Source: Serpula lacrymans var. lacrymans S7.9 (Eukaryota; Basidiomycota; Agaricomycetes; Boletales; Serpulaceae). Taken from it: 64,000 bases of DNA. A model generated the notes under the pieces. The model was not told where the DNA came from and made no database searches. It saw nothing but the letters and a program-made list of their open reading frames with translations. Each line of letters opens with the position of its first letter. Positions within the stretch are counted from its first letter, which is position 1. This document shows, one piece after another, positions 34,471-46,284 of the stretch. The DNA is taken from assembly GCF_000218685.1 (NCBI RefSeq), contig NW_006763306.1, forward strand, positions 120,835 to 184,834, written 5' to 3'. The position numbers and the translations under genes are program-made.

Positions 34471-35763
34471 CTGTATAGATGAGCAAGGTCTTGTAAGATC
34501 TCAGAGCCAAGCAGTGGCCTGATATTTTTGGATGATCAGTTCACTGGAAGAACGCTGTATGATCAATGGGACTTGCCTGGTATACTTTGACGGACTGCCG
34601 ACTGCAGTCCAAGAGGGTTCACTTGAAATCGGGTGGGGCATTTTACTGAGAAAGATAACAAACGATCACCAAGTTGAGTGGATCTACTTGAACGCCGTCT
34701 ATTCCATGTCTCTATTTCAGGAATTCGGTGTTAATGTATTGCTCATCATCGATCCCCATCATCCCAGACTGGGCGTCTTCATGTTGCCTGTTGAATCAAA
34801 CTCTACCATTTAACTGCGACCTGGATCAGAATAGTGCTACCTGATTGCGGGCCTGACAAGAAAGACGGCACCAAAAGAAGTGAAGTCACATAGATCCGAT
34901 ACCAGTGCACGGCAGTGTCCCTCTGCTATAAGTGAATGAACTACATTCCAATAGACCAATAGACCTACGAGCTGACTTCAGCGGAGTACTATATTTTAAG
35001 AGGTGTGTGGTTATTTACCGGATGGAACAGGGTCTGGGACGGTCTGGGTCACCCAAAGGACGCCACAGTCACTACTTAGCCAAATAACCTAGTCTCCTTT
35101 GTGTATACCATTTTGAAACCCAGATTAATATCCGCCTTGCTCACGTTCTGAGTTCTGAGAAGCGAGTTAATTTCGGAAGTAAAACGCCGCTGGGTTTCAA
35201 GAATATCTGCCTCGAGTCTCGACGAAGGAAACAATGGAAAGGACACTCACGCTGGGTCACTTAATCCCACACTGACACGCCCCCATCATGATGGTGATGC
35301 ATTCATGACGGGTATTCCCTATTACTGATTCCCCATTGCCGATGAAGATGGCTATGAGATCAGCTAATCAATCGTACTTCTGGTCACCGTTCACTGCCAG
35401 GCAGTGCCAGCCCATCCCGATAAGAGTCCCATACAATCAGGGCATCGTCTCGGGAGAAAACTTATTCAACACGCTGCGTAGGTCGAAAAGAAGAAGGATG
35501 CATATAGTTTCTGAGTTGAAAATGGATATGGACCCTGGTCGGTTTGGTGACACTGTCATACAGAAAACAGCGCTGAAAAATCACGAGGACCCAGCGCTAT
35601 ATATGCCACCTATTGACGTCTCGGTGACATTGCCTTCTTTCCTCTCTCGCAGTTGCACATCGTGACTTAACGTACACGAGGCTTCGGACTGCTAGTGGTG
35701 CGTTCGCTCGACTCCTCTCCCACTGTTATCGTCACCCTCAACTGCTCTTCTGACACAGTCAAT
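34471..35763. other. Divergent gap of 1.3 kb
   Basis: It contains the unresolved 5' end of the acyltransferase-SDR gene and the promoter side of the DUF6533 gene. Plus-strand open frames at 34532-34813 and 35336-35665 match nothing I recognise and are not called. Confidence 0.4.
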
Positions 35764-37449
35764 ATGGCCAGTAATGTGGGTTTAAATCCGGAGGTCCTGA
35801 CATATCTACAAGATACTGCTATTGTTCACTATTGTGCAGGTGCGTCTGTTACACCGAGTCCTCATGCACTTAATAAATATCAAAATGTCTATGCCAGTTG
35901 CTGGAGCAGTGCTCTATGTCTACGATTTCAGCGAGTCAAATCATATATAAGTACTAAAAATATACTCAACCTTTCTCCTCAGTTATAACGTTTGGAGACG
36001 AGGTAAGTGCTACCATATCTCTCGATCGCACCAGTCTTGTCGTTTTACTCACTTTTGAAATCTAGGTTGAAATCTTTTGGGTACGCAGTTACACTGCGCT
36101 GCAAACCAATCTGACCTTACATGTACAAATGATCACAGAGTTCCAGATGGACGCTCCTCAAATTCCTCTTTTTTACAGTACGGATTTTTTCAATTCGTAA
36201 CTCCACAATCAAAAGGTAACATTGCATCTAGACTCGTTATCTAGCCCTTATCGCCACGGTCTCTATGTCAATTCGTGAGTGGTCACCGTCCCAAGTGAGG
36301 GAGGGATATTGTAATAATTGCGTGGACAGTCGCTGTATATCCTAATCCGACACCAGCAATGTAAGCCTTACATTGAACGGCTTAGATGTAAATTTAGTCG
36401 AAACTGACGCCTACTGTATTTGATAGGTGTAATACCTATATCCAAAATTTCAGGTTATACTCGTTAACTCGATGATTTTTTTGCCTCAGGTTTTACATTT
36501 ACCAACTATTCATTTGTCAGTACGTGCGATCATGCAAGTACTTTTTCGGATAGAATGATATTAACCCCATGCTAGCCCTCGTAGTGGTTTCCCTCGTTGA
36601 AGGTCAGGAGACTAAACAAATTATGTGATATAGCTGAATCGAATACTTTCACTAGTTATTCTTCTCATCCGTCTATTCGCTCTTTATGATCAAGGTAAGC
36701 ATGTCACGGCCTACGCCATACAAATTGGTGCAAACTCACCGTTGATCTAGCCAAACAAATAAAAGTTCCAGTGATAGCCCTATTTATCGTGGTAGTGGCT
36801 AGCTCATTCGGTATGGCAGTAAAAGAGGCTTTGTATGATCATGGTAACTACCTTCATCGTCAGATAAGAACTTGCTTACCTACTTTCTGTGCAGCTGCAC
36901 TAGTGCACGCAGGTCCATCCTCGCTGTACGGCGGATGTACTGGCGGTGTTCCAAACTGGTTTTTTATCTTTTGGTAAGCTGCCATCAACATGGTATTGTG
37001 TCATTATCCATTAAAATGACGTCTTCGCAGGACACCGTTTATGGTATTTGACACTGTTCTAGTCTTGCTCGTAGCATGTAAATCGTTTCAACATTATCAT
37101 CAAGTTCCCAATAAACAGTGGTTCGGCGCGCGTCTGGTCGCGGTTCTGGCGCGAGATTCGTTTGTCTTCTTTCTTGTGTACGCACCCGATTTCTACTTCT
37201 ACTTGTGTTGGAGGTGAACTGAAATGTTATGGGTTTCACAGCAACTTGATGATATATCTGTTCAATACGATGACGTGGAAGCTAGCCCCGGCAGGCCTGT
37301 CAGAGATGGCTTCCTTCTGGTGGCTAGCCATACCGCCAATCTCAGCCACTCGTCTACTCCTTAACCTGCGACAAGTTTACACCCAGGACCGCGAAATTGA
37401 GATTGAGCTATTGAGATCCCGTAATTCAAGAATACGGTATCTACGTTAA
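35764..37449 (+). CDS. DUF6533-type multi-pass membrane protein
   Basis: Mushroom-forming fungi encode many of these proteins; they have about seven membrane helices and no known function. The ATG at 35764 gives MASNVGLNPEVLTYLQDTAIVHYC. Short exons then encode VAGAVLYVYDF, VITFGDEVEIFW, and SRWTLLKFLFFTVRIFS, the DUF6533 signature region (in-frame only after splicing). Later parts include VILLIRLFALYDQ, VPVIALFIVVVASSFG, a Cys-containing loop GPSSLYGGCTGG, TPFMVFDTVLVLLVACKSF, and FWWLAIPPISATRLLLNLRQVY. It ends RIRYLR-TAA at 37447-37449. Exons are small and intron-dense, so individual junctions are less certain than the overall call. Confidence 0.75.
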
Positions 37450-38830
37450 CCTGAATCTCTCTATGAGTGGCAGTGCGCTACTTGTACTTATCTCATTACT
37501 GTCGCTGAGCAGGTGGCGGCGTCGGTATATGTGTTGGTAATTACTCTCTACTGTAATATGTTCCAAATGGTGGTATCACCTACTGGGTCTTATGTGAAGA
37601 ATTCATATAAACCGATTGATAAAAACTCTTGGTATAATTATTCATTTGCAGCTATTAAACTAGACTTGGCGTTACAGACCAGTTGTAATCAAGCTCTCAA
37701 GAGTGTAACTTGAGGCTCCTAGTCTGTACTAGTAGAAACACGAACATACCTTGCGGTCCTAAACTTTTCAGGATCATCATTCACTACTTATGTTCCTATT
37801 CGGCCCACAACATTTAGAACAACAAGGACAAGGACTAAACTGGAAGAAGGAACTAAATGAGGTCCGGGTTGATGCGAAGTTGTGGCAATAACTGGTTGTG
37901 CCTTGGTATGCCATTTTTGACTCAGTATTCCCAAGGACCTCCCACTGCGTACCATAACCATCATTCCTATACGTAACTGTCATGCTTCCAGGCAAAAGGT
38001 ACCTTCCGAGCCCATATCAATTTCCTTCATCTTCGACGTCCCACGACGACATATTGTAAAGTAAACATAGAAAGGTCTAAAAACCTTCAGATCCCCAGGA
38101 ATCAATCAATCTAGTTCTAAGATATCTTATTATGCGTTGCATCTGTCGCCCATTTCATTTTTCAGTATCCCGTGAAACATAATCTCGGATCATCACAACC
38201 ATACCACCCATCAGTATGTGCACGAGCAGATCAACTGACAGAAAAAAGTGTGTGATCCTCCTGACTTGATAGGTGTCTGGTTCGTGGCTGATGCAACAAG
38301 CACTGCCAGTGGGAGAATCTCGGTAGAAAAAAAAAGTCCAAGGTGTGGTAGTTCCTTAAGGCCGTCAATAAGCTAATTCAGTGGTATGCTAACGCCTTCG
38401 CGCCATACATAGGCCAGATAACGATATTTGCTTGTTATGATTGGTGTTCAAGTTGTCCCTAAACGGAAATTGAAGTCATCTGGCCGCGATCACGGTGGTT
38501 AGCATCAACCTATCGCAGTTCACTGCGATCATTGTTCCTGTCAAATTCATGATAAAACCCACAAGAGTGGATATTCTTTTCCCGAGAACAGCTACTGTCC
38601 CATGATATGCTGTGCTCAAAGGCAATGTCGTACGTATGGGGATATCATTTTTTATGGAATTGTTGTCAGGTAAGCTGCTCATGTTATAGCCTCCAATTCA
38701 AGCGGAGGATCAGTCTTTTGAATTACAGTGATAATCATCATCAGATGCAGACTGAGATCCTAGGGCGCTCCTGTTTATACTTACCTAGCGGCAGAACATT
38801 GCTTGTATAAAAGCTGCTGCGAGTCAGCGT
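37450..38830. other. 1.4-kb gap, nothing recognised
   Basis: It is AT-rich. Frames at 37513-37713 and 38476-38810 show no family signature. The last 200 bp are the P450 promoter side. Confidence 0.4.
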
Positions 38831-41004
38831 ATGAACATAGAATTTTGGGAAATGTCTATTACATCCACGACAACGTTTTCTGCAATCGTTATAGCCGTAG
38901 GATTATGGGGAACTCAACAATTTGTACGGGCCAAGGTATGTTTGGTCTGTCTGTACTGACCAACATCTCACCATGATTTATTTCAAAGTTGCCAAAGAAT
39001 CACCCCCCAATTATCCCCATACCGGTACGTAGGCCCGCTGTTTTCATAGGCGCAATCGATCTTATACAATATCCCAAAGATGGATGACATACTGAAAAAC
39101 CCTCGAGCCGCATATACAGAAGCGCTTGCAAGACATGGCCCTATTATCGGTGTTTACCGCAAAGGCCTAGTTAGTTCATTTTCCCCTTGACTGGATGGGA
39201 TTACTAACTTGATTGCAGTTAGAGTTTGTCGTTGATGACAGCTTGACACAGCTGGTACTCACAAATGATCAGCTTTTCAGTTTTGAAGAAGGCACAGCCG
39301 CAGTGAGTATCTTGCTTCGTGTGGATCATCGTTGATCTTGATTTGCATACCCATCAGATTCTGAATCTACATTATTTCTTTGCTTTATTCCGAACCATGT
39401 TCCGCAACTTGGATGATGTTGTACAAAATATGATCAGATTCCGCATGCAAGGCATGGTCGAACAAAGTGACTAATCTTACTTCTTTTGAAACCTGTCCTA
39501 TTTAATCTTATCATCTCGAGTTTTACGCAGTATATCCTATCTTCTTGCAAAGAACAGATGATTTGCTTCGCCAGTCGCAAGGTAAACCGATCGTGTTGTT
39601 CGATCACACGCTTGGATGTGTAACGGAAGTCATGGTCAAGCTTGTTTTCGGGGAGGTGAGGAAGGTCTAGTTGGTCGCAAAGCTACTGAAAGCTTATGTT
39701 TCTAAAAGAGCTATATGGACCAACGCAGACTCGATGTAGCCAGTGCAGTAGCCGAGGACATTGCGCATCTTGCTGGTATTTACCAGAATACATCGTGGTT
39801 TGCCAGAACATTTCCTGGCATTTGGTGTCTCTATACATGGTAAGTAAATTCTTGGTCCAAGTATATTCATTATTAGGTCTAAGAAGTTATCATATTCAGG
39901 CTCAGGGTTATATTCGTGACGATAATATTTGGGTTTTTGCGGGTCTTTGGGCCACAGCTATGGCAGGAATTGCGTACACAACAATGGGACCCTGACTGTG
40001 AAAATAATGATACGATGGATGTATGGCTCTTTTACCCATCTGGTCAATGTACCCTACTAACAAAAAACCTATAGGAGAATATGTTACATTACATAGCTCG
40101 AAGACACGCTTCGAAAGACGGAAGTATAAGCATTACATCCACCCTTAAAGTAATGGGTACACTCACAACGTATGTGACCCTCGACTCTTACATCTAATCA
40201 CGCTGATGTTTTCCAAAGATTACTGTTTGCATCGATACATCAGACGTGCGTATTCACATACACATTTACCATATGCATGTTCTAACTGAGCGTCCAGTGC
40301 ATCTGTCGGAGTATGGGTCCTCTTCGAACTGGCTATACGCCCAGAATACTTGGTTAAAATAAGAGAAGAGCTGCACAGTATGACGGATCCCATCACAAAT
40401 AACCTTGATGCTGCAAACGCGAACGAGGCATTGAAGAAATCAATATGGCTAGATTGTTTTATTCGAGAAGTTATGCGCACCAAGGGCGATACACTGAGTT
40501 CTTGTAGGATGACGACGCAAGACGTCACCCTCGCAGGGTACACAGTACCCAAAGGTCTGTAATGACATTACTTGTACGCAGTGCTGGGATTTATGGAACG
40601 TTTTTTTTTTGCTTTTGAATCGATAGGTAACTTGGTGTTCCCTTTGACCTCGTTGAGTCACGAGAACCCCGTATATCATGGCCCTGACGCACACGTCTTC
40701 CGCCCGGAGCGATGGCACGGTCAGGAAACCAGCCTGGCTGTGACAGGTAGTATATCATACCATCCATTCGGGCTCGGTCGTTGGGCATGTCCAGGGCGTG
40801 TTCTAGCTGTGGCTGGTACGTGTATTCACATTGATTTGGGCTTCACGTTTTATCTATCTTCCAGAGATGAAAATGATAGTTTGGTCTATCGTTAGCAAAG
40901 CTACACCACGCCTAAAAGATAACACATATCAAGTCGTTGACCCACTTAACGTCACTTCAGTCCCTCCTGTTGGAGAGTTGATATTGGAGCCGTTTTCCTT
41001 TTGA
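38831..41004 (+). CDS. Cytochrome P450 monooxygenase
   Basis: This is a heme-thiolate monooxygenase, probably anchored in the ER by its first 35 residues (MNIEFWEMSITSTTTFSAIV then a hydrophobic helix). A proline hinge PKNHPPIIPIP follows. The mid part gives YPIFLQRTDDLLRQSQ, FDHTLGCVTEVMVKLVFGE and FARTFPGIWCLYTW. The I-helix region is LLFASIHQTASVGVW, split by an intron (CAG-AC|T-GCA). The K-helix ExxR is in FIREVMRTKGD. PERF-type sequence is HVFRPERWHG, and the heme loop is FGLGRWACPGR with the cysteine ligand. The gene has more than ten short introns; the stop is TGA at 41002-41004. The I-helix lacks the usual AGxDTT and has ASIHQT instead, as in several fungal P450 families for fatty-acid or secondary-metabolite substrates. 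Confidence 0.92.
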
Positions 41005-41202
41005 AACTGGATTTCACCTTTATTCACATTTATATTTATATACAATTGACGCGCAGCCGTAAACTACCTGTATGAACTTACCTATAGACGTCTTTTCCAG
41101 AGCGATTTTATGTTACAAGTTTGACGCACCCTAGATGGGATAAGTGTCCTTTTATTCGTTATGATACATATCAATACACAACAGTGAGATACTTATTTAC
41201 AT

Positions 41203-44200
41203 TCATTGACGCCCTTCCGGAGACCATGCAGGATTGTTGACCTCAATGCCGCCCACACCACCCTCAAATACACCATCAACTGTTAGCGCGACTGTGGGCG
41301 AGATGGCAGTAGGCTCCATAGCCCATAGAGCTATCGCAACCGTGCTGAGACGAGCATGAATATTTTGAATCACGTGAAAACATTTCGAAGCTTACTTTGG
41401 CCCACTGTAGTTTAAGATACCTTGATGAACAGGGAACTTGTATTGTGGACTGTGGACCGAATCAGACAAAGGTGAAATCGAGCCAGGAAGATTTGACATA
41501 CCCCAGATTCGCCACTCGCTTACCCATCATCCAACCATTAACATATAATTGGACCCGGTACGGCTGCGAAGACTGGTCAAATGTGAATGACATGGGCGCG
41601 TCATAGTATTCAGGAATTTGGAGATCAAACGTAGTGACAAAGAAGCCGACTCCAGCAGCTGAGCCTGGCAGTCCCTCTGTTATGTCTCGCGATTCCCAAA
41701 TTGACGTATCAAAACCAGGAAGATGCCATCCGAGCCGCTCGCCATACAAGCCTCCTTCGTTAAGAACACCTCGCACTTTATCAGGATAACTGCTATGCAT
41801 GAGGAAACATGATAGCTCGCAGAACAACAACAACGTACTTCGTATATCCACCAATTTTGCCCTGTACTTTCCATTCTCCGAAATCACCAGTGTTCAGCTG
41901 GAAACCGCGAACACCACGAGGTGATTTTTCCTCGTCAATTTCAGCTAATGTTTATCATCAAACTATGAACGTCAGTTGAAGGTTTGCGACTCACATCCAG
42001 ATTCATCAAGACCCATGTTATCCTTTGGAACACAAACATAAAGTTCGTCTGTTGAAGACAGATGAATATGGGTGCTTACCTGAAGAATCGTTATCACATT
42101 GTCCTGGCCGTAATTCAAAGAGCCTGAAGGGAAGTAGAATTTCTCATCCGTTTCGTCGACAATGTTTGCATTGTTCGTTGAGCTTTGCAATAAATTCAGA
42201 TCAATCAATAAGCGCAAGCCAGATTACCTACTTTCCATACGATGTGTTCAAAAAGACATCGTTTACCCATACGCTGGCGGCGAACGCTTTGATAGCAAGC
42301 CTTCGTCAATAGGTTATCAGATTGCAAGATTAGGCAAATACCTTCGCCTCCGTTAATAGAAAGGTTCACAGACTTGGTATTTTCAGTCGCATTGAAATGA
42401 CCGTGCCATAACACAATGTTTTCGCAGCTGAGAAAAGTAAGTCAAGTAACAAAGGAACAACTGATCAGACACGTACTATTCATAGTCACAGCCGTACAAT
42501 ACCCTCCCATCACCATAATACGGCTTGAACGGGATGTTCGTTGTTGTATGGTTGGCAAGGGTCCAGCTGGCATCAGAGAAGTTACTCTGTATTTCTGGAA
42601 GGCTGTTGGCATACTTCCAATTGCTCAGTGTTGGCACTGGAATTGACGAGATGCCGGACGCGGGTTGAATCTGTGCTACGAACCCTCCTTGAGTGGTTAA
42701 GTTGCTTGTGGCTGCGACATCAGCAGAAATATCCATGCCATTCCATGTTATCGAGGTAACGGTCTCGGGAGCAATGACAGTCAACCTGACACTATCATTC
42801 AAATCTCCTCGTAGATTGAGAGTAGATCCCGTAATAGTCGCGTTGCGAACAAGATAAGGACCTCCCACTAGAATAGATGTGTTTGTACCAAACTGCCAGT
42901 AGTTGGAAAAAGTAGCAGCGTCGCCTGATGTTGCATTTGATGGAATCTCAGGAGACCAGAACGTCCCGGCAGTATCCGCATCGCTGTACAGAATAAGTTG
43001 TTCACTGGAATCCCACACTGTAACGAGGCCTTCTATTCCTGAGAGGAAGCTAATGATAGTTCCCTGTCCAGTAGACAAGTGAGACGATATGTGTGGAGTA
43101 TCTGCCTGTAGCCGAGGGGTGCCCGTGAGGACAAGGGAGACTTCATGCTCTTGAGTGGAATCTCCATAAAGATACAAGACATCTCGACCTCCAATCTGTC
43201 CTGCATACAGAACCTGTGCCGTCGAATATAGGACGTTTGAGGAACCGAAAGAATAATCAGTGACTATGAGTTTGGACTGACGACCCCCAAGGGTAATCTC
43301 TGGCACGACCTGTGGGATCTCAAGGTTTCCAGCAGAAGTGGTCACATTAAGCTTGAAGGTAGTTATGCCCCTGGGAATAACCGGTTAGGCGAGTACTACA
43401 TTACTAGAGTAAGGGGACTAACGTCGAAGTAGAGTCGTTTTGCCTCGCAATATAGAACGAAGTCGAGGTGTCAGGGTTGCGCAGAAGCGTCACGAATGCA
43501 GAAGAGTTTGATACTATCACTGCGCTAGTACTGCTATTCCCGATCCAACTCGTTTTATAGAACTCAGGTGAGCTTCGAAGGAACAGTCCTTCACGCTTGA
43601 GTTCTGGGTACTTTGTGGTTAATTCCCTATTCTCGGCGATTGCGCTACCATAATCATACGATGCTATGCATGCAATATCAGAGAGAGAGATCCAATACTT
43701 GAATAAGCTTACTGTATACTCCAGGGAAAGGGAGACCACCCCACGACGTTCCACTGCACCCATTAAGTAAAAATAAATAATAAAATAGTTTTATTAAGGA
43801 GAACCCGTACCCGTAAAGCATGTAATAGTTAATCAATTTCGCATTGGATGCCCAAAGATTAAGGTTGAAGACATTTTCAAAGTCTGCACCCGTAAGTACA
43901 CGACACTGATCGTAGCCTAGACAAACATCCCTTCAGCAGTTGATTAAAATCGTTAGAATTTACTAACCTGGTGCCGTAGGTCCCCAAGCATCGAAGGAAC
44001 CGCCTTGAAACTATGAGTGCCTGGATCAAAAGATGTACAATCATCAATATGAAAAGTTTGTGACGAACCTCGGGGAAATACCAGGGCTCGCTGGGATCAA
44101 CGGCTACAAGTGGAGTTAGAGCAAGACAGACCAGAGCATTGAATAGATACTCACACTCGTGATAGCTGTAATAATTGGTAACTACTGGACTCCAAACAGT

Positions 44201-45564
44201 TGGATTAGAACAGTCAAACCCTTGGGGATACGAGTCCAAGCTATAGGCCATGCATAAACTAAGTTTACCAAGGTACTGACTTAAAACCAATGCCTTACCC
44301 ATAGATATCTACTGCACCCTGCAAATCATTAGGTTAGATCCAGATAAGTCTGCAGTTTCCATACCGTTCCATTGACCCAGTCTCGACCTTCTCCAGGATC
44401 ATTTGCAGTCAATGGGACAACAATACTAGAATTGTGGAAGACCTCTTCAAGCTCCGCAAAGTACTCAGCGTGTCCGTATCCACTCTGAGAATACTCATTG
44501 TCTAAAGGTGGTCATTAGAATATTCGACTATATGCGCGTCGTGATTTATAATGAACAAACGCACCGACTTGGACAGCTAATCAAACCGAAGAAGGGTATC
44601 ATTAACGTTCTTTTTAACTTTTGTACGCATACATACCAATGACTGGTCCACCTTGAGTGATTTGATATGGAGCAGTTTGATCAATGATGCCTTGGATATA
44701 ATCTTGCCAAGAAGCTCGCCAGTCAGTAGCATTCGTACGCAATTCACCAGCAACCTGTGATGTTATCCAGTGTGCAATTCCCCCAGCGGTTGACTCCGCG
44801 TTGATATACGGGCCTAAAGGTATCATAAGCAGCTACTTTCGTTGAAGCAAATAGCATACGTACCAGGACGCAGAACTATGAATATGCCCGTTTGTTTTGC
44901 AGCTTCATATAAAGGCTCCAATGCGCGATAGTCGTTGAAATCAATCACCCCTGGTGAAGGGTTGACCAAAGCCATATGAGTATAGACACTCAGCGCATTA
45001 AATCCTGCTGCTTTGGCCTTCTGGAGGATATCGAGCCATAAACCAGGAACAGGTAGCCGGAATGTATGGAACTCTCCAGAACTGTAATATGATTCCTCAG
45101 CCCTGCTAACAATGTCATGTAGTACAGCCGACTTACTGAATAAATACCCTTTGACCTTTTATAACAAGACTGTATGAATCCCACTCGACCTCTGTAGTAC
45201 GTCCGTTGCTGGTCAAGTTACCAACACTTGACTCTACCGCGAGTGTTTTGGGCGCCCCATTTACATAGCGGGCGTAGACGTCTGGAACATGTGTGAGAGA
45301 AAGAGAGGATGGAGTGATCCAGTTTTTGACTGGAGAAACGATGATGCATAACAGTGACAGAGCAGCAAACGAAACCCATGTAAACCCTCGCGTTTTCTTA
45401 GATGCAGGACCCTTGAACGGGCCTGGTAACGAACCATCCGCCATGACTGGTTGAAAGTAGAACGACTGGGGCCCAAATTCTTCCTTTATATCGCCTTCAT
45501 GCATCTTTATATCGCTTTTAGACCTCTCATAGGGTGTCTTCGATGCTGACGTCTTGAGTCCCAT
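41203..45564 (-). CDS. GH35 beta-galactosidase with an N-terminal membrane anchor
   Basis: It removes terminal beta-galactose from oligo- or polysaccharides. The start at 45562-45564 gives a charged tail of about 60 residues (MGLKTSASKTPYERSKSD...), then a hydrophobic helix WVSFAALSLLCIIVS, so it looks like a type II membrane protein instead of having a cleaved signal peptide. The TIM barrel follows: FHTFRLPVPGLWLDIL, KAAGFNALSVYTHMALVNPSPG, FIVLRPGPYINAE, QVDNEYSQSGYGH (acid/base Glu; Asp codon split by an intron), and PWYFPEFQGGSFDAWGP (nucleophile Glu in EFQGGSFD). The GH35 middle and jelly-roll domains continue, and it ends VEVNNPAWSPEGRQ-like with a TGA at 41203-41205. There are many introns of about 50-60 bp. 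Both catalytic Glu are present, so it looks functional. Confidence 0.93.
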
Positions 45565-46284
45565 GACCGATCACGCGTGAGCAAGAGATGAGGAGAGCCT
45601 TTCGCCGTCGGACCGCCTGTTGGCGAAGCAGTAACTCGTGAGACGGCAGCACTGAAGAAGATCAAAGCAAATGTAAGGGAAAGTAATACAACGGAGGTCC
45701 TTGCTATGCTGCTTACGCGACGAATACAACTTTCTGAACTTGGTGCGGAAGCGAAATGCTGGACAAGACAGCGGCCGACGAAGCACACGTTCTTCCATTT
45801 TCTCCCACCCGAGCTACGTACAGCTTATAGCAAACCCGACAAGTATACCATCTGCATTTGCGCCCACAACGCCGTCGAACAGATAAAACGGCATTAAAAT
45901 TGAGCAAAAACCACAAAAGAACATATAGTATGTACAAAAGGAGTACAGATAGTAATACAAGCTCATTTCCACTTCTTCCTATCTCTGGCAAGGTTAGGGT
46001 AGCAAGTTTTAAGTTTGCTGTTTCAAGTGATAAGTATGCAGGTCCTGCCTTGGATAAAATGTTTAATAAACCACCGCAAAAATGAATGAGGCAAAACGAT
46101 GTTGCATCTATTATTGAGAAGCGAAAGCGGAGAGTAAAACAGCGGTTCCAAAGGTAAACCAAGATTTTGTGGAAAGCACAGCGCGGCACTGATATGACCA
46201 AGTCAAATATAGAGGACCATGGTTCTACGTCGAGTATTACCAACCATCAGTATAATGTCCCTAATCAAAGAGACGTCAGAAACA
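45565..46284. other. 0.7-kb gap, nothing recognised
   Basis: It separates the 5' end of the GH35 gene from the 3' end of the next minus-strand gene. Overlapping frames on both strands (45507-45897) match no family. Confidence 0.4.
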
